Shown in pieces: positions 26,830 to 40,191 of a stretch of DNA of 64,000 nt. The DNA is from Diphasiastrum complanatum (Eukaryota; Streptophyta; Lycopodiopsida; Lycopodiales; Lycopodiaceae). The notes below the pieces were generated by a model, which was not told the DNA's origin, did not search any database, and saw nothing but the letters and a program-made list of their open reading frames with translations. The stretch is from the NCBI GenBank assembly GCA_029204225.1, contig CM055098.1, positions 50,157,134 through 50,221,133 of the forward strand, written 5' to 3'. The translations under genes were made by a program, and so were the position numbers. Each line of letters begins with the position of its first letter. The first letter of the stretch is position 1.

Positions 26830-28655
26830 CTTGCATCTATGTATGAATGTAAGTGCGTTCAAGAGAGTTCGTACCTGAGTAGTCCTCTGACAGGCAGGAC
26901 CAAAAAATATACTACAACGACAATCTGTCCCTTCTGCTTGGTTTGGCATTGTAAGATCAAGAAGACTTCTAATGAATGCCATGAAGCCTATAACATGCAG
27001 AATACCAAGCCGTAGAAGCTGTAAGCAAGAAGTAAAAGAACCAAAAAACCAACAGATCCTCTGGATCAGGGGATCTGTTAATAGGCACAACCCAAGTCAT
27101 GCCACTAGATGAAGTCACCAACCCACCCCTATTGATTACCACGCCAACGCCGCCAACTTCACCAGCGACACTTTCTTTGGGGAGGGGGGGAGTGGGGAGT
27201 CCCATTTCCCAAGACACGGAAGCGGCCCAACAATCGCAAGCCCAACATCCATAGGCCCAACAAATCCATACCTTGGATACACATAATATTTTGATGCTGC
27301 GGACCTGATGGAGATCAATGATGATGAACTAAAAAAAGAGGATCAATCAGGAGGAAGTCTGACCCCTCCACTAACCACCACCACCACCACCACCACAACA
27401 ACCTCCTCCACAACGTCTATTTTTTGGATTAGCTTCACCATTTCACACCCCTGATCAGTACCCAATTATCACTAACCCTAAGAAACTCTCCAAAGCAGCT
27501 AAGCGCTTGATGATCGGCTTATCCGAAGCAAGCTACCACATGCATTGGTTGATAAGCCAGTACCAAGTGCTCGAGAATAAGGTCCAGTACCAGGACCGAG
27601 AGATTGCGCAACAACAGAAGCTGGCCAAAGAAAAAAAAAAAGAGACAGAAGAAATCAGGTCCGTGATGGCCGGGTAGAAGATCACTTTGGAAGAGGTCCA
27701 GCAACAGCTGAAGCACCAGATGGTCCAGATCAACCAAGCACGAAACAGATTGTCGGGTGCAATGACAGTTGGTGCCCCTCTAATTAAGCCCGAGGACATA
27801 CAGTTACAGGACCCAAAGGCCACAACCATCTAGATGAAAAAATATGTGCGGCTGATTTAGGAACGAGAAGCCAAGAAGAATAATTTTGAAAATATTGTGG
27901 CCAAGTAGGAAAAGATCATTTTTGAGTCCCAGAAGCAGCTAGAAGATACGACAAAGGCCCTGCAGCAAGTCTTGGATAAGATGGACCAATTGTGAGACAC
28001 GGCGTGCAAGGCCCAAGCAGACGCTCTTACAAAGAAACCACGGGATGATGATGGAGATGACAGAGCAAGCAATAAGGACCGGCAAACCCGACCATCAGAT
28101 GATAGTTCAAAATCAGGTAGCCAGAGAGCCGAAGCTTTTTCTCTTCCCCCTTCTACTTTTAGCCCTTCATCTTATTTTGCTTTTAATTTTTCTGAAACAT
28201 TCGTTCCAACTTACCATGTTCCTTCATCTTCCTTCTCTCCACCACCTCCTAGCAGATTATTGGGCCCATCTAAAGGTCCAGCTGACACGTACAAAGCCCA
28301 CTGGGACGAGTTCCTTCAACAACTCTACTCCCCTGACGCGACGTACAATTTGTTAAATCCACCCCCTCCTAAACCTGTCATCCCTGCACCTCTCTCTCCA
28401 GATCACTCCATCCCTGACCCTCCAGAAATTAACAATGACATTGGGGGTGATGACGACTTCCTGGCAGATCCATCAAAATCAAGAAGATTCTCGTCCAGGC
28501 AAGACACGAGCGCAGCTGAGCCGTCTACGAGCGAGCGGACAAAGGAAAATGATATGGGCACTAAGGCCCTGGACGTGACAGTTATTTTCTATGTGAGCCT
28601 ACATGGTGTATCCCAAAGAAGGAACGACCATGTAGGAGCTAGTAATGTTTCCTAG
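26830..28655 (+). pseudogene. Gag-like pseudogene: Cys motif, coiled coil, proline-rich tail
   Basis: A plus-strand reading of about 600 codons, broken mainly by single stops. It holds a Cys/His stretch at about 26928-26990 (CPFCLVWHC...ECHEAY), a Thr/Pro-rich linker with (ACC)n at about 27377-27396, and a Gln/Glu/Lys coiled coil at 27480-28000 (QYQVLENKVQYQDREIAQQQ). After 28045 a proline-rich acidic tail follows, containing DTYKAHWDEFLQQLYSPD and ending at 28653. Stops at about 27676, 27832, 27858 and 27906 are TAG and one at 27994 is TGA; all fit C-to-T decay of CAG or CGA. I see no protease or RT. It looks like the structural protein of a retroelement, but the family is not recognised. 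Confidence 0.5.
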
Positions 28656-29300
28656 GCAATGTAAATAAGTGTAGAACCCCCTTAAATAATTTAGCCACCT
28701 TTTGATGGTGACCTCTAGTGGAAGGGCTTTTTCCACTTGTAATTTCTAAATTAGTGGAATTGCCACTTGGGCTCCACATGGGCAGCCCTCTTGCTTATTT
28801 AAGGACCCCCCCTCTCTTGTGAGGGAACTTTTGATTGTATTGTCAGTCCTCTTGATTGAATAAAGAAGATCTTCCACGAGTTCTTGGCAATTGTGAAGCT
28901 CTTTGTTCATGGCAATTTTCTTGAGTGATTTCTATGAGCATGTTCTGATTTCTTTTTGTGATTGTGGATTAATTAGATCTCTTGCTTACTTCTTGCTTTG
29001 TGGAATGTACATGTGGATTAATTTTCTTGTTTCTTGATTTTGTAGTTTCGGCATGCAGGTAAACTATAGAGGCTGAGATTATGGATCTAATTTTGCATAT
29101 TCACTAACAATCCTGTCCTTGATTATTCTTGGATATTCCAAGCATCAAGAAATGGGTGTTTCTTGATTCTTGGGCTGCTACAATGTTGTTAGGAAGTTAG
29201 ATTTCTTGTTTCTTTTTCTTGTTGAGAGCTTAATCTTGTTGTTGTATTATTCCGTAATTTCCTAAGATAGTTTGGTAGATAGACTGTAGATTTGCTCTCT
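28656..29300 (+). repeat. LTR-like promoter region after the gag-like pseudogene
   Basis: Contains a TATA-like CTTATTTAAGGACC at about 28794-28807, pyrimidine-rich sequence, and GAATAAAG at about 28857-28864, close enough together to be promoter and polyadenylation signals of an LTR. The ends are not defined and no second copy is present in the window. Confidence 0.45.
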
Positions 29301-29596
29301 GTCCAAAACGTTGATCTATGCTTGAGCTAGGATTGGTTGCATGGCTTGTAAATGCATGTAGCTGAGTAACGTAACCATTTCATCCCACTGACAAGCTGGG
29401 AATACACGTTGCAAATTGAGACATACTTCTGCTTGGGAACCATTTGAAGCAAGAAGACTTAACTGTAAAGAACTGGCTATTGGAAACGGGCAGAAACACC
29501 CGGTTTTCAGAGCGGTAACCACCTGAAGTAACAAAGAAGAGAAGAAGTCATAAGAAGAAAAATTGTGTACATGGATTCGGCTGGAATCTGTGAACA
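29301..29596. other. Spacer, no recognised gene
   Basis: A minus-strand open frame of 95 codons (29316-29603) has no motif I recognise and runs into LTR sequence; not called. Confidence 0.4.
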
Positions 29597-30900
29597 AGTA
29601 CAAACACTATTTAGGCCTTTATTAACAAATGTAAATCTATCTCTAAGTTGAAGTTTCATGTTGGCCTCAAAATTGCCAAAATAGATCAACTAAACTAGTT
29701 GATTTTTTTACACTCCCTCTTCAACTAGTTTTAGCATAGATTTAGATAGAACTCCAAGTGATGTTCTATGCTTCATTAACAAGTTTCTTCTCAATGCTTT
29801 GGTGAAGATATCAGCCACACACTCCCTTGATGAGACATGTTGAAGCTCCACCTCCTTTGCCATTACTTGTTCTCTCACAAAATGATAAGCCACTTCAATA
29901 TGCTTGTTCCTGGATTGCTTGCCAATCTTTGGGCTGAAAGGTTATCACAAAAGATGATTTGACTCTTTGAAAAATTCCAACAAGTGAAAATCCATTACCA
30001 TTCTTTTGATCCAAAGCATCTCTTTTGTGTATGAAGTCAAGGCATTGTACTCGACCTCACTAGAAGATAATGAGGTCCGACATCCATGAGATAGCTCCAT
30101 CACCTATGAAAATAGCATGTGCACTTATGGATTTCCTATCCATTTGATTTCTAGCAAAGTTCGCGAATCTGAAAATACATACAAGTTAGGTGATGATCCT
30201 CTATAAACAATGCCAAAATTTCTAGAACCCGAGATGTACCTTAATACTCTCTTGCCTAGCTTCCAATGCTCCACACTAGGATCATGCATAAATTGACTTA
30301 ATCTACCAATAAAATAGCTAAGATCGAGTCTTGTGAAGGTTAGATATATGAGTGAATCAACTAGGTTCCTACAGAGAGTAATGTCCTCAAAGGATCTTTC
30401 ATTACCTCTTATAGTGAGCTATATAGGAGATTGGTGTATCACACGATTTAGCATCTACCATATGAAATCTTTTTAGAATAAAATTGACATACTTCTCTTG
30501 ACAAGTAAAAGTAGATTGAGAAGTTCTAAATACCTCTATTCCCAAGATATAATGTAAAAGATCATGCACATCAAACTCTTTTTTTAGTGTCATCTTGATA
30601 TCATCAATACGTTGATTGTTGACTCCACTCAAAATGATATCATCCACATAGATTAGAAGAATGGTAACATCATTTGTTGTGGTGTCCTTGGGCTTGTGTA
30701 CTCCTCTTTATCCCATTTGCATCACAAAATGCTTTGAACTTGGTAGAAATGTACTCACCACCATTGTCACTCCTCAAGCACTTGATCTTTGTAGAAAATT
30801 GGACCTCCCTTGCAATCTTGATCAAAACATACTTGATGGATCTCTAAGATGGATGCACATATAGATTTAGCTACAAGATAAAAATCATCAATTTTACATG
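29597..30900 (-). mobile_element. Minus-strand Copia remnant with 3' LTR piece
   Basis: On the minus strand, RT motifs at about 30400-30660 (MDDIILSGVN, the YxDD box being MDD here; DLLHYILGIEVF; LKRFHMVDAKSCDTP) lead into a decayed RNase H and end at 29893-29708 with YHFVREQVMAKEVELQHVSS and VADIFTKAL. The polypurine tract GAAGAGGGAG (about 29711-29722) precedes an LTR starting TGTAAAAAAATCAACTAG. Only about 110 bp of that LTR remains (29597-29708). Frameshifts and stops abound; integrase and gag are not recognisable. Confidence 0.82.
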
Positions 30901-30959
30901 CTAGAATTGCATAAATCACTAAGATCTAATCATAAGCATAAAAATACAGTAAGGTATTG

Positions 30960-31305
30960 TCCATGTCCATAAAAGAGCAGCAACCTATTGTCCTCTCAAG
31001 ATAACTTGGGAAATATGAAAGAGATGGACATAGAAACACAAGAGATAAATTCTCCACAAAGAAAGAAAATTTGATGATTATTTTTTCACGCTGGTACAAC
31101 TATATATAGCTTCCAAAATGTCATTTGGCCAATTGCCCTAAACTTGTCCTAAATGGTAACTTCTTGGTACTTCATCAAAAAACCTATAAATTCTAGTCTA
31201 GATGCAATGTATGTAAACTAGCCAATTAGAATGGGTCCAAATCCGACCTCATCCACTTACCTACTTGCCAAAAATAGTACAAACACTACTTAGGCCTTTA
31301 TTGAC
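30960..31305 (-). repeat. LTR fragment, same family as 29.6 and 53.4 kb
   Basis: Shares long blocks with 53385-53660, for example CCAATTAGAATGGGTC, CTTGCCAAAAATAGTAC and ACTACTTAGGCCTTTATTGAC. The last block overlaps the LTR piece at 29597-29640. It contains CTATATATAGC at about 31089-31099, a likely TATA box. Truncated on its right at about 31305. Confidence 0.7.
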
Positions 31306-32229
31306 AATTTGCGCAAACAATTTTGGCCGACAAATTTCTCATACTAAAATATGTTGCTACGGACACTTGATCACTCTTGCCCTCCTTCGCTTGTGATATA
31401 TCACCTACCCAACACGCTACTTGAAACATAAAGAATGTAAGTACATTTTTTACAAATAAATAAATAAAAATTAAAAGTTGGTCTGAGGGGGGGGGGGGGG
31501 GGGTGTTCTCAATTGATACCCTTTGTTACCAATAATATCTTGAGCAATTTGTAACTACCAGCACTATGTCTACCTTTCACATGAACATGACAACATGCTT
31601 ACAAATCTATTAACACTCGAAAATCTGCAAAACAAAGTTATAAATTTGGTGAGTTCCTTGTTTTAAGGCTAATTAATCACTTTTTTTTAAAAACTGCATA
31701 TCAAATATAGTAAAAGAGAAATAATTTTACATTAACTAGGCTTTGTTGCACAACACTTTATGGCAACACAAACAAATGAATTGAATTTTCACATGGCCTC
31801 AACTTGATTCTTTGTTTCATGATAGATTGGAAGCCCGTCAATTTGAATGTTGTTTTTTAACTTGGAAGGGTTTCTTATTTTTGCATGTCCACATTTTTGG
31901 ACTGGGTTGGCGTTGAACTCTCTACTGAGTACAGGAGAGGGAGTCTCACGAACTCATCACTATTGGAGGATAAAACTATTTGCCCCTAACAATAGCATAA
32001 GAGAATTTAGATGAGGTTAATGAACTATTTAATGTAACTCAAGATAACTCTATTGTATGCACATTCAAATGTGCCTGAAGTTATAGTTGTCTGGTAATGG
32101 ATCACTATTGTATGATAATTAGTAATGGGATTGTGTTATGATATATACTGTAATGGATAAGCAAGGATTGTGGTTATTTATATTGGAGGGCAAGTGTATT
32201 TGGGGCTTTTGATAATTTATTATTCTATG
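31306..32229. other. Spacer with a 17-G run, no gene seen
   Basis: A G17 run at 31487-31503 is followed at once by TGTTCTCAATTGATACC, the arrangement of a polypurine tract before an LTR start. No pol sequence lies on its left, so this is only a suggestion. Nothing else recognised. Confidence 0.4.
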
Positions 32230-33540
32230 TATAAATTATTGATAATCCTCATAATCGGTTTGTTGGATTATTCTCTTTCTTACTAATCAACTAATCGATT
32301 TTAATTTTCATCCATTGTTTATTTAGTTCTGCGGATTTTCCCGTGTTCTTTTACACTCAATAGATTTACAAGTGTTTTACACAGTCTGCAAAAATACACA
32401 GAGTTTGACAACAGTGTCGCATTTTCATTTTCTCTCACTTCGACTTTTTCGCCTATCAGGAATCTCGTGTAAAATCATAGTGTCGCATTTTTCGCATTTT
32501 AGCGACATTATCGCATGTCAAGATTTACGAGTAAATATGCAGAGTCACATTTTTTGCTTTTTCCAAAGTGCCTCAAATGTTAAGGAAATGACTCTGACAA
32601 AGTGTGGGGCTACCCTAAATGGGATTTAAGGACACTTTCGGGTTTTTCGCAAAATCCCGACATTGTCGCATTTTTGCGACAGTGTCGCCTGTGGCTGTTT
32701 TAGTTCATTTCTGCAGAGCGACAATTTTAGTTCATTTATGCAAATAGACTGTTTACGGCCAATTTTCACCGCTTATCAGCAATCATTGAGAAGGAATTGG
32801 ATGGATGTCAGCTGATCACCAGCCAGCGCATTTGACGACCTAATTGCTTAGTATATATAGTTGTTCATATTCATACAGTTTGATAATCAAGTAATTACCA
32901 GAATAAGCATTTGAATAGTTAGCTCTCTCTCTCTCTCTCTCTCAAGCCTTCAAGCTTGAACACTCCTGAGCATTCTAGCTCACTTCTTAGAGTTGTTTTA
33001 GAGATTGCTATTGCGCTAGTGCTTATCAGCATCGCGCTTAATTCAGACTTTCATTTTAGCTGCTCAAGATAGCACAGAGTATGCGGCTTCGATCCACAAC
33101 TTATTGTACTCATTTACTTCTATTTCGTTTCATACTAAATCAATACTATCTTTTATTGCGTTCAACTTCGTCTCAAAATGTATGCGTTTCTGTAGTTATT
33201 CGCCGACTAATTATTTGTCTAGCAATTTGCGAATGATTCGCGACAAATTATTTGTCTGATAATTCAATGCATTATTGTTTGGCTACGTAATCACTGTAGT
33301 ATATAGCGATTTCAAAGTTAGTTACTATAAGATCGAACATGATTTCAATCATTATTGTTTTGTTTGAAATTGATAGGCGTAGTCATGCATTGTGAAAGAC
33401 TGGTTTTTTAAGTTTGTTATGTGAGTCTGAATATGTGTTTGTAGTCCATAGCTTATGTCGTTTTGTGATCATGTTCTTTTAGTTTGCTCATCTTTTTACA
33501 CCCTTTTACGTTATGTTTTTTTTTTCTTGCATGTCTATTA
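32230..33540 (+). repeat. LTR-like region with TGTCGCATTTT motifs
   Basis: GTGTCGCATTTT, TTTTCGC and GCGACA variants recur at about 32415-32720. A TATA-like AGTATATATAGTTG follows at about 32850-32863, then a (CT)n run at 32923-32943 and a pyrimidine-rich leader. This order (motif-rich U3, TATA, leader) resembles a plant LTR; boundaries and a partner copy are not visible. Confidence 0.45.
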
Positions 33541-33550
33541 GTCAAAAAAT

Positions 33551-34373
33551 TTGAAGCTCGAAAGATTCGCGAACAGAATCTTGTCGCGAAATTTTTTTTG
33601 TTTCTTGTTCAAGCCTCAGATGTCGCGAAATTGTCGTGAACAATTCGCGAAATCTTCTGGACTGTTCTTCAAGCTCACATCTCGCAAAACTATTTCGAAC
33701 AGTTCGCGAAATATTCTAGCGTCCTTCAAGCTCAACAATTGTCATTTGTCGCGAACAATTTGCGAATGATGAAAATGTCGCGAAGAGACAAGTGTCTTTA
33801 ACACTTCGCGAAACACGAAGCTGAAACGAAAAGACAGACTGTCGCGAAATATTTACGAACATAATTTATTCGACCCTAGAAACTAGAACATTGTTGAATA
33901 TCAACCGTCAAAACAAATTGGATTATGTTACAGAAGGAAAAAGGCCATAGGACTTATCCTGTAACAATATAAATACATGTGCACGTAGAGTAATAACATA
34001 CTCTCAGATTCAAGCTCAGACTTAGACTCAGATTGACTTATTTACTTATGCACTTGTGCACTTACGTACCCTTTGTAAAAGAGATACCACAAGGCAACAA
34101 GAAAAATGTATATTGATTCAGACTCAGAATTATAAAATTTGTTTTCTGATCAAAGTTTCAGTCATTCATCTGATTATCTAATTGTCTATCACATTCACGC
34201 ATATATTTCCAATTTCTGCACCCATATTTCTGCACGCATAGTTTAATCATAATAGAACTGCTCTATTAGTACATAGATCAGATTCAGGCATGATTAAAAA
34301 CACTGATATTGGTGCGATTTATTCAACCTCTAATCGCGTTCTCTAAGGAAGAATTCACAAAACCTTTCCTACA
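33551..34373 (+). repeat. 5' LTR of the 33.5-39.4 kb Copia (left-truncated)
   Basis: Matches 38633-39443 with a few percent difference. It ends CCTTTCCTACA before the primer site. A TATA-like CAATATAAATACATG lies at about 33966-33980. TTCGCGAA/GTCGCGAA motifs crowd 33560-33860. The first ~170 bp present in the 3' LTR are absent, so its left end is lost. Confidence 0.88.
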
Positions 34374-34374
34374 T

Positions 34375-34386
34375 TGGTATCAGAGC
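34375..34386 (+). promoter_or_regulatory. Primer-binding site of the 33.5-39.4 kb Copia
   Basis: TGGTATCAGAGC one base after the LTR end, complementary to initiator-Met tRNA. Confidence 0.9.
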
Positions 34387-37300
34387 AAATATAGTGATAT
34401 ACAGTGAAATCAGATAGCCTTATATCCATCAATAGTCAAATTGAAAGATTGGAAGATGTCTTCGATTAGCAACATTCAGTCTAAGATCAATACGATCTTG
34501 GATGCAGAAGATTCGAACTATTTAGTCTGGAAGTTAAAAACTTCACTCGTACTAAAGGGCGAAGGTCTATGACAATGGGTAGAACCATCAGAAGATAAGC
34601 CAATTGCTCTTGGCAAGGAACTTCGTGAATGGATGGAGAAAAATGACAAAGCTATAGCAATTATTGCATCTTCAGTGCATGACAACATAATGCTAAATCT
34701 TTTATCGACTTCAAATGCGAAAGAATTGTGGGAAGAACTATGAACCAAGAATGAGACTCGATCTCGAAATCAAGTCATGTTCTTGGAGGACCAATTGACT
34801 TACCTACAATAGGATGGCAAAGACCTGACCACATTCGTACGAAAGATAAATGATTTGTTTATTTCTTTGCAGAATTCTGGCACCGAAAATGCGATCTCAA
34901 AGGAAAAGCAGCTTAGCTATTTTCTTCATGCCCTATCCAATTCATTCCACACAATTCGAACTTTACTGGCGAAAGATTTGACAATGACACTTCAAAAAGT
35001 GATAGATGGAGTCAAAGAGGAAGTAGAAGCAGACAAACACTATGATGACAATGGTGATTCCAAAAAAACTCTTTTCACTCAGAATAATAAATCTTCAAAG
35101 AAGTTTAAGTCTAAGAGGGAGTCGTTTAAGAAGAATGGAAATCATTCAGACGAATCAAAGACAAATGATCGATAATCTGGAAAGCAGCAGAAAAATTCTG
35201 GTGAAAAGAAGATCTTTCACAGATGCAGAAAATTAGGTCATACAGAAGACAATGTTGGTTAAATCCAAGATTGAATGCATTCATTGTCATAAATGGGGTC
35301 ATGCAGCAGTAGACTGTTATCATAATCTCAGAAACAAAAAGGAGCAGAATCGAAGTGAACCTTCAGATTCTAATTTCATGCAGCGAAAGAGAGAACAACA
35401 AGAAACTTAACAGCATATGTTTATGAAGATTTATGTTGTTCGTCAAATTTGCAAATTCGAGAAGTAATTCTTGATTCGGGAGCCACCTCACATTTTGTTT
35501 CCTCGAAACAAATATTGTACGAGTATAAGAAGACGAATTATTCAAGATTTATTATACTTGGAGACGGTTCTAAACATATAGTTGATGGAACTGATGTACT
35601 ATGGCTAGACACGAATCAGGGTGAAAAGAAACTGGAGGAAGTTCTCTATGTTCTGGTTGTCTAGAAATGGTAATTTGTATCACTTGGGCATCCGAACAAG
35701 CTAATCAAACCCAAGAATCAACAAATATTCTGAGGCACAAGAGGCTATGTCACATGAACATGGAAGCTCTGTACCAAACCAACAAAAGTCAGAGAATTGA
35801 CGGAGTCGAAATCAAAAGTCGAGATATTCGAACTACCTACGAATCCTGTCTTAAAGGCAAAATGTCTCGAACACCTTTCAGTAAAGATGTTTATAAAGCA
35901 ACCAAGGTACTGGAAATTGTGCATTAAGATATTTGTGGACCATTTGGAGTGTTGACATTGGGTGATGCAACATGCTTCATTACATTTATCGATGACTTCA
36001 TCAAGTTCGTTGTAGTATACTTTATTCGTACAAAATCAGAAGCTTTCGAGAAATTCGTTGAGTATACGAATTGGGCTGAGAAGCATACAGACAACAAGTT
36101 GAAGCAAATTCGCACAGATTGTGGAGGTGAGTACATTTCCAACGAATTCAAAGCTTTCTGTACTGATCGAGGTATTATGCATACAAAAACAACATCATAC
36201 ACACCTCAGCACAATGGAATAGTTGAATGAAGAAATTGTACACTTATGGAAGCTGCAAGGTGTATGATGGCTCATGCAAAGCACCAAAGGAGTTATGGAC
36301 AAAAGTAGTAGCTACGTCAAACTATCTTCAGAATCGAATTCTGGAATCAAGAATGCCGGATAAAACTCCTCATGAAGTATGGTGGAAATCGAAGCCAAAT
36401 TTGGCTCACGTTTGGACATTTGGATGTGTAGTTTATATGCACATACCAGACAAATTGAGGAAGAAACTTGATGAAAAAGCAGAACAAGATTTTTTGGTAG
36501 GATTCAAGTTGCATTCTTCATATTATTGAGTTTACATACCCGAAACTGGAAAAGTAAAAGTTGTACGAGGTGTAAAATTCGATGAGTCAAAGTACATAGC
36601 AGATAGTGACTTAGTCGGCTATGAAATTCTCAAGAGTTATTATGAGTTACCATCTATAGAAGTAAAGCAAGCAGATGATAAAGAATAATTACCATCCAGA
36701 CACAATAATGATTCAGAGGGAGTTCAATTTCGAGAACCTGAAAGACTCGAAATACCAGATTGAATTCAAGCAGAACAGGTCGAACCTGAAGATGCGTCTT
36801 TGAATTTGAGACCTATACAGATTGTGAGAAGATATGAAAGGCAACACAAACCACCAATAAGGTTTGGTCATGATGAATTCTGTGGCTTCACTAACGAACC
36901 TCAGACATTCAAAGAAGCTATTGACGAACGAATTAAAGATCATTGGATTCAAGCAATGGAGGACAAAATGTCATCCATGTATAAGAACAATGTATGGACA
37001 CTTGCACCTGTACCTAATGGAAGGAAACCAATCAAATGTAAGTGGATCTACAAGATCAAAATAGGTCTTGATAGAGAAAACATCAAATACAAAGCGAGGC
37101 TGGTGGCAAAAGGTTTTTCACAAAAATATGGGATTGACTACACTGATACATTCTCACCAGTAGTCAAACACACATCAATTCGCTTGTTATTCGCTTATGC
37201 AGTGGCTCATGATCTCAAAATCCATATAGCGGATGAGAAAACTGCTTTCTTGCATGCAGAATTAGAGGAGGACTTATTCATGGATAAACCACTTGGCATA

Positions 37301-38465
37301 TCCAGAATACGGATGTCACATGAATAAAAGTATCTATGGTCTGAAACAAACAACAATACAATGGTATAGAAAGAAGGACGGAGCACTATGTTATTTAGGC
37401 TTCAAACCTTTATTCGCTGAATCGAATGTCTATATCCAACATGTCAAAGATGAAATTATTATTCTAGCTGTTTATGTTGACGATACTCTAATTTTCTCAA
37501 GAAAAGATGAGCTAATTTCAGATGTCAAAAGAAACATTTTTGAAATATTTGAGATCGTTGACCTAGGAGAAGCAAAAAAGCTATCTAGGTTTGCAGATCG
37601 AAAGAGACTTTGAAGGTGGTAAGTTATATCTTCGCCAACAAAAGTATACTCTGAAAATAATTGAAAATTTCAACATGCTCGAATGCAAAGGCGTGCATAC
37701 TCCCATGATACCTAGAACAATACTGAGCAAGGCAGATTGTCCGCAGACTCTCGAAGAAGAGAAGCGAATGGCCAAAACACCCTATTGTAGGCTGATTGGA
37801 TCATTATTATATCTTGCAGACAACACCAGACCTGATATAGCATTCACAGTATACAGGCTGAGCCAATTAAATCAGAACCCATGATTGTTACATTGGAAGT
37901 TAGCAAAAAGAGAAATGCAATATCTCTGGGAAAACGAAAGACTATGGACTATGTTATTCGAAGGAAGCTAAATTTCACATCAAATCTTACAGTGACGCAA
38001 GCTGGGCATCCATGAAGGATGAAGGTTGTACACTAGAATCTTGCGCAACCATACTCTGGATAAGCAAGAAACAAACAACAGTAGCTCAATTTTCCTGTGA
38101 GACCGAATATGTAGCAGCAGCTAAGATGGCAAATGAGCTGATTTGGATCAAACAAATGTTAGAAGGATTTGATAAATCTATTTCTGAACCTTATGTCTTG
38201 TTAATGGATAATACTTCAACAATCTATCTTACGAAAGATCCTGTATTTCACTCGAAAATGAAGCACATAACTATCAAGTATCATGTTATTTGGGACTTAG
38301 TTGAGAAGAAGATACTGAAGACAATTCATACCTACAGATATCAACTATCATATAAAGACAGTCTTCATATGACAGCTGATATCTTTACAAAGCCATTAAG
38401 TAAAGCCTTGTTCGAGAAGCAGCGAAGAAGATTGGGGTTAATCCAACTGCCACTTTGAGAGGGAG

Positions 38466-39443
38466 CTATAGAACAATTGATCAGACAGATCTTGATTCTA
38501 CCAACAAAGCGCGCAGTTTACTTAACAAAGGATGAGAAAGAAACAAAAGCGAACTCAAAACTTTTTCTATTCGTGACCAACTCGAAAAGATTTGCGAAAC
38601 AGTGTCTTGTGGAAGCTCGTAGCGTTCTTGTTGAAGCTTGAAAGATTCGCGAATAGAATCTTGTCACGAAATTTTTCTGTTTCTTGTTCAAGCCTCAGAT
38701 ATCGTGAAATTGTCGCGAACAATTCGCGAAATCTTCTGGACTATTCTTCAAGCTCACCTGTCGCGAAACTATCTCGAACAGTTCGCGAAATATTCTAGCT
38801 TCCTTCAAGCTCAAGAATTGTCATCTATCGCGAACAATTCGTGAATGACGAAAATGTTGCGAAGAGACAAGTGTCGCGAACAATTCGCGAAACATGAAAC
38901 TGAAACGAAAAGACAGACTGTCACAAAATATTCGCGAACATAATTTATTTGACCCTAGAAACCAGAACGTCGTTGAATATCAACTGTCAAAACAAATTGG
39001 ATTATGTTACAGAAGGAAAAAGGCCAAAGGAGTTATCATGTAACAATATAAATACATGTGCACTTATAGTAATAACATACTCTCAGATTCAAGCTTAGAC
39101 TTAGACTCAGACTGACTAATTTACTTATGCACTTGCGCACTTACATACTCTTCGTAAAAGAGATACCACAAGGCAGCAAGAAAAATGTATATTGATTCAG
39201 ATTCAGAATTATAAAATTTGTTTTCTGATCAAAGCTTCAGTCGTTCATCTGATTATCTAACTGTCTATCACATTTGCGCATATATTTCCAATTTCCGCAC
39301 CCATATTTCCGCACGCATAATTTAATCATAATAGAACTGCTCTATTAGTACATAGATCAGATTTAGGCATGATTAAAAATGCTGATATTGGTGTGATTTA
39401 TTCAAAATCTAATCGCGTTCTCTAAGGAAGAACCTTTCTAACA
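38466..39443 (+). repeat. 3' LTR of the 33.5-39.4 kb Copia
   Basis: Follows the polypurine tract after RNase H and ends CCTTTCTAACA. From 38633 it aligns with the 5' LTR; the first part has no counterpart on the left. The same TATA box (about 39045-39058) and CG-palindrome array are present. Confidence 0.82.
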
Positions 39444-40032
39444 GTTTCGTAGAACCTTTCCCACAAACACCTTTTAACCCGTGCAAATTTTGATACACGT
39501 GGCTGAGTCATCAATTTAGGGAAGTGGCCACGTAGCAGTTGTGAAGGGGAAAAACATACACGTGACATGTTGTCGATGGCAAGAGGAGCCTAATTACATG
39601 CCATGGTAGTGCATCACAAAAAATTTAACCTCAGCCATCCATCTGCAATTGCTACGTACCAGGTATCCGCCATCTAGAGGCATGTAGCACTCCAAGCCGC
39701 TGGAGTGGTGAGGGTAGTTGCGTGCTGTAACCCGCCGTTGGATGATGAATACCATATGTAGCAATTATAGATCCAGAGATGAGATTCATTCTCTACGTAA
39801 AGCCATGCTATGATCTAAACAGTGACAACTGGGTGATGCCACGAGCTTGATATCACTCCTCATAAACTGCTAGGTCAATTATAGTTCATCCAACCACTTG
39901 GCTACCGCCTTGTATTAAGTTTCCACCGCTTAAGCCCCCTACCACCATTAACGACCCAAATGTGTTCAAATAGGGCTCAACTCTCGTCGTCTCACCTTTT
40001 AGGTTCTGCATTTAGGGCTTCGCACATATCTG

Positions 40033-40070
<38 letters not shown>

Positions 40071-40182
40071 AGCTTTGCCTTGTTATCCGTAGAATCATCA
40101 TAACTGATGCGATCAAATCCTCCATAGCTCAATATCCATCATTTCGTCATCGTCAGGAGCACCTGCTGCTGCTCAGACAAGT
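39444..40182 (+). promoter_or_regulatory. Promoter region of the hnRNP-like gene
   Basis: Two G-box cores CACGTG at 39496-39501 (as CACGTGGC, an ABRE-type site) and 39559-39564, with a TGAGTCA bZIP-type site at 39504-39510. A (TA)n TATA-like tract (about 40032-40046) runs straight into (GA)n at 40046-40071. ATG is at 40683, so a long 5' UTR or a UTR intron is implied. Binding is inferred from motif identity only. Confidence 0.5.
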
Positions 40183-40191
40183 GCTTTGCAG

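Larger units (their letters stand above)
33551..39443 (+). mobile_element. Nearly complete Copia element with both LTRs
   Basis: 5' LTR 33551-34373, primer site 34375-34386, gag from ATG 34456, zinc knuckle (IECIHCHKWGHAAVDCYH, about 35270-35325), protease (LDSGATSHF, about 35467-35495) and integrase (about 35700-36530, with FIDDFIKF, TDCGGEY, YTPQHNGIVE). RT follows at about 36860-37700 ([31 protein letters not shown] about 37468-37509), then RNase H to 38458, polypurine tract (GAGAGGGAGC, about 38456-38465), 3' LTR to 39443. Domain order INT-RT-RH defines Copia. Numerous stops in gag and pol, nearly all one C-to-T change from Gln or Arg, plus frameshifts near 37300 and 37580, make it dead. 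Confidence 0.92.
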
